Made by a program: the position numbers and the translations under genes. A model generated the notes under the pieces. It saw only the letters and a program-made list of their open reading frames with translations, was not told the DNA's origin and made no database searches. This document shows, piece after piece, positions 5,014-6,542 of a stretch of DNA of 6,542 nucleotides. Source of the DNA: Nitrospinota bacterium (GTDB lineage: Bacteria > Nitrospinota_A > UBA7883 > JACRLM01); NCBI GenBank assembly GCA_015231995.1, contig JADGAO010000192.1:1-6542 (forward strand). The letters run 5' to 3'. Each line of letters opens with the position of its first letter. The first letter of the stretch is position 1.

Positions 5014-5571
5014 ATGAAAAATATTCTGGCGGCGTTGGCGATCGCTATTGCCGCGTTTACGACCGCCTCGTTTGCGGGACAGACGCTGATGGTCACCATC
5101 AAACAGGTGTCCATCCGCGCCGATAAACAGTTTTTCGCCAAAGCCGTGGCGGAAGCCAAATATCAGGACAGGCTCGAAGTAATCAAACAGCAGGGCGACT
5201 GGTATCAGGTCACTTTCAAAGGCGTGCAGGGATGGGTGCATAAATCCTCCGTTGGCGAAGCGACCAAAGGCTCGACAGGGTCTTCGACTGTGGCTTCCGC
5301 AAAGGCTTCCGATGGCGACCCGACGTTGGCCGGCAAGGGCAAGGTCGCGCCGGGATCTGTTTCCGGGCAGGCTTCCTCGAAAGTATCCGACGAAGACGTG
5401 GCCCTGGCCGGTAAAGGATTCAATTCCCAGGTCGAGGGGGACTACAAGAAAAAGAATCCCAACCTCAACTTCGCCGCCGTGGACAGTCTGGAAAAAATCA
5501 GTGTCTCCGATAAGGACGCCGCCGAGTTCATGAAGGCCGGACATCTGTCGCCCAAAGAGGTGAAAAAATGA
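5014..5571 (+). CDS. Secreted SH3-domain protein
   Basis: This is a 185-residue exported protein. ATG 5014 begins a classic Sec signal peptide: MKN, a hydrophobic core, and ASFA before a predicted cut at 21/22. GAAGG lies eight bases upstream. The frame is open further upstream to GTG 4813, but that stretch is not signal-like and begins next to the repeat, so the short form is preferred. A bacterial SH3-like domain covers about 25-80, with the usual LEVIKQQGDWYQVTF and GVQGWVHKSSV strands. A Ser/Ala/Gly-rich linker (about 82-125) follows. The C-terminal part holds two LAGKG motifs at 105-109 and 131-135, then FNSQVEGDYKKKNPNLNF (136-153). SH3b domains commonly bind cell-wall peptides or protein partners. 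Its stop overlaps the start of the M48 gene (ATGA), suggesting a joint periplasmic job. The exact function is unknown. Confidence 0.85.
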   Translation: MKNILAALAIAIAAFTTASFAGQTLMVTIKQVSIRADKQFFAKAVAEAKYQDRLEVIKQQGDWYQVTFKGVQGWVHKSSVGEATKGSTGSSTVASAKASDGDPTLAGKGKVAPGSVSGQASSKVSDEDVALAGKGFNSQVEGDYKKKNPNLNFAAVDSLEKISVSDKDAAEFMKAGHLSPKEVKK

Positions 5572-6464
5572 AGACGATGGCGAAATCAGGATTGGTGGCT
5601 TTAACGGCGCTGGCTCTAGTGGGGTGCGCGACAGGCGGCCTGCCGACCGACACTGTGGGCGTTATCAGCAAAGTCGTGGAGAAACGCGAGGCGATAGCCA
5701 AGACCGCTACGTCTCTTCGCAAAGGTTTTTCCGATTTGACGCCGGAGGAAGAATACTTCATCGGCCGCGCCGTCGCCGCCCGGATACTCACCGATTATAA
5801 ACAGGCCAACGACCCGGCGAAGACGAACTACATAAATCTTGTCGGCGACTATGTGGCGAAAAACTCGAAGACGCCCACGACGTTCAAGGGATATCATTTC
5901 ATGCTCATCTCCAGCGACGAGGTGAACGCCTTCGCCGCGCCGGGCGGTTTTATTTTCGTAACCACCGGTCTGTACGCCAAGCTCGCCAGCGAGGAGCAGT
6001 TGGCCGCAGTGCTGGCGCATGAAGTGGCGCATGTCTCGCTCAAACACGGTTTGTCGTCCATAAAAGCCGCCAACCTGACCCAGGCGTTTACGATCCTCGG
6101 CACGGAGGCGGTGAAGGAATATTCCGGCGCACAGCTCGGAGAGCTTACGAAAGCTTTCGAGAACAGCATCAACGACGTCATCAACAGCCTTGTGGTGAAC
6201 GGCTATTCGCGCAGTCAGGAGTATGACGCGGATTCGGAAGCGCTCAACACCGCTTATCGCGCCGGGTACAATCCCAAAGGACTTCCCGAGTTCTTAAAAA
6301 CGCTCTCTTCCGCCAAATCCGCCAATAACGCCGGGTTTTTCAAAACGCATCCGCCTGCCAGCGACCGTTTGAAAGAGGCGGACAAATTTATCGCGTCCAA
6401 TAAATTGCAGGGCGATGACGATCCCGCCCGGCAGAACAGGTTCAAGAAGTTTGCGATGAAGTGA
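5568..6464 (+). CDS. M48-family metalloprotease lipoprotein
   Basis: This is a zinc endopeptidase of the M48 (BepA/LoiP/Oma1-like) type, anchored by a lipid and probably acting in periplasmic or outer-membrane protein quality control. The N-terminus has a signal with lipobox LVGC, so C20 would be acylated. A helical region leads to the pre-catalytic block VNAFAAPGGFIFVTTGLY (119-136), which is typical of M48 proteins. The zinc motif HEVAH at 151-155 supplies H151, E152 and H155. The third ligand is probably E218 in SRSQEYDAD (214-222). THPPASDRL at 260-268 is the conserved C-terminal substrate-cleft segment. At 298 residues it is complete, and it lacks the TPR domain seen in BepA. AGAGG at 5556-5560 precedes ATG 5568; ATG 5577 is a weaker alternative. 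It is translationally coupled to the SH3 gene. No terminator is visible in the 78 bases that follow. Confidence 0.93.
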   Translation: MKTMAKSGLVALTALALVGCATGGLPTDTVGVISKVVEKREAIAKTATSLRKGFSDLTPEEEYFIGRAVAARILTDYKQANDPAKTNYINLVGDYVAKNSKTPTTFKGYHFMLISSDEVNAFAAPGGFIFVTTGLYAKLASEEQLAAVLAHEVAHVSLKHGLSSIKAANLTQAFTILGTEAVKEYSGAQLGELTKAFENSINDVINSLVVNGYSRSQEYDADSEALNTAYRAGYNPKGLPEFLKTLSSAKSANNAGFFKTHPPASDRLKEADKFIASNKLQGDDDPARQNRFKKFAMK

Positions 6465-6542
6465 CAGATGGCGACCGTTGTCATCCTTTGTATATTAAGA
6501 GTAAGAGATAAAGCATAAGCGGGTTATCGATCAGAGATGGAG

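Noticed and set aside
6479..6488. TTGTCATCCT near the right end as a third repeat copy
   Set aside because: Only ten bases match, and the following sequence does not continue the repeat. Too short to call without more flanking sequence.

Overview
The window looks like chromosomal DNA from a free-living Gram-negative bacterium of moderately high GC content. A lipobox-bearing M48 metalloprotease, a Sec-exported SH3 protein and a compact scpA-scpB-rluB block fit a deltaproteobacterial, Nitrospinota or related uncultured lineage. That placement is an inference from gene style; no taxonomic marker is present. All seven complete genes and the edge gene lie on the plus strand. I see no transposase, phage gene, CRISPR array, tRNA or rRNA.

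Layout. Positions 1-396 hold a single-domain response-regulator receiver whose reading frame is open to the left edge. Its first bases form a perfect 8-bp inverted repeat over the most upstream start. Positions 397-683 are non-coding: an orphan Shine-Dalgarno-like AGGAGG, a copy of an interspersed GTCATTCTGA-type repeat, and an extended -10 promoter. Positions 684-4642 are a tightly packed five-gene operon: scpA, scpB, an RluB/RsuA-type pseudouridine synthase, a GHMP-family sugar kinase and a macro-domain protein. Neighbouring genes overlap by 11, 17 and 32 bases, or are 5 bases apart, so translational coupling is likely. Positions 4643-5013 are non-coding: a second, fuller copy of the repeat that can fold into a long imperfect hairpin, a separate strong hairpin, a 12-bp tandem duplication and a sigma70-like promoter. 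Positions 5014-6464 are a two-gene envelope operon: a secreted SH3-domain protein coupled through an ATGA overlap to an M48 lipoprotein protease. The last 78 bases hold nothing I can call.

How the parts work together. ScpA and ScpB are the non-SMC subunits of the SMC condensin complex and act in chromosome segregation. The pseudouridine synthase modifies 23S rRNA. The sugar kinase and macro protein appear to be accessory metabolic genes carried on the same message. The SH3/M48 pair is probably a periplasmic or outer-membrane-associated protein quality-control module.

Most of the window is ordinary housekeeping content. The features most worth a second look are the two same-orientation repeat copies bracketing the five-gene operon, the overlapping kinase/macro-domain gene pair, the SH3/M48 pair with its duplicated LAGKG motif, and the hairpin at the start of the receiver gene. 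I found no convincing evidence of an entirely new defence or mobile system.
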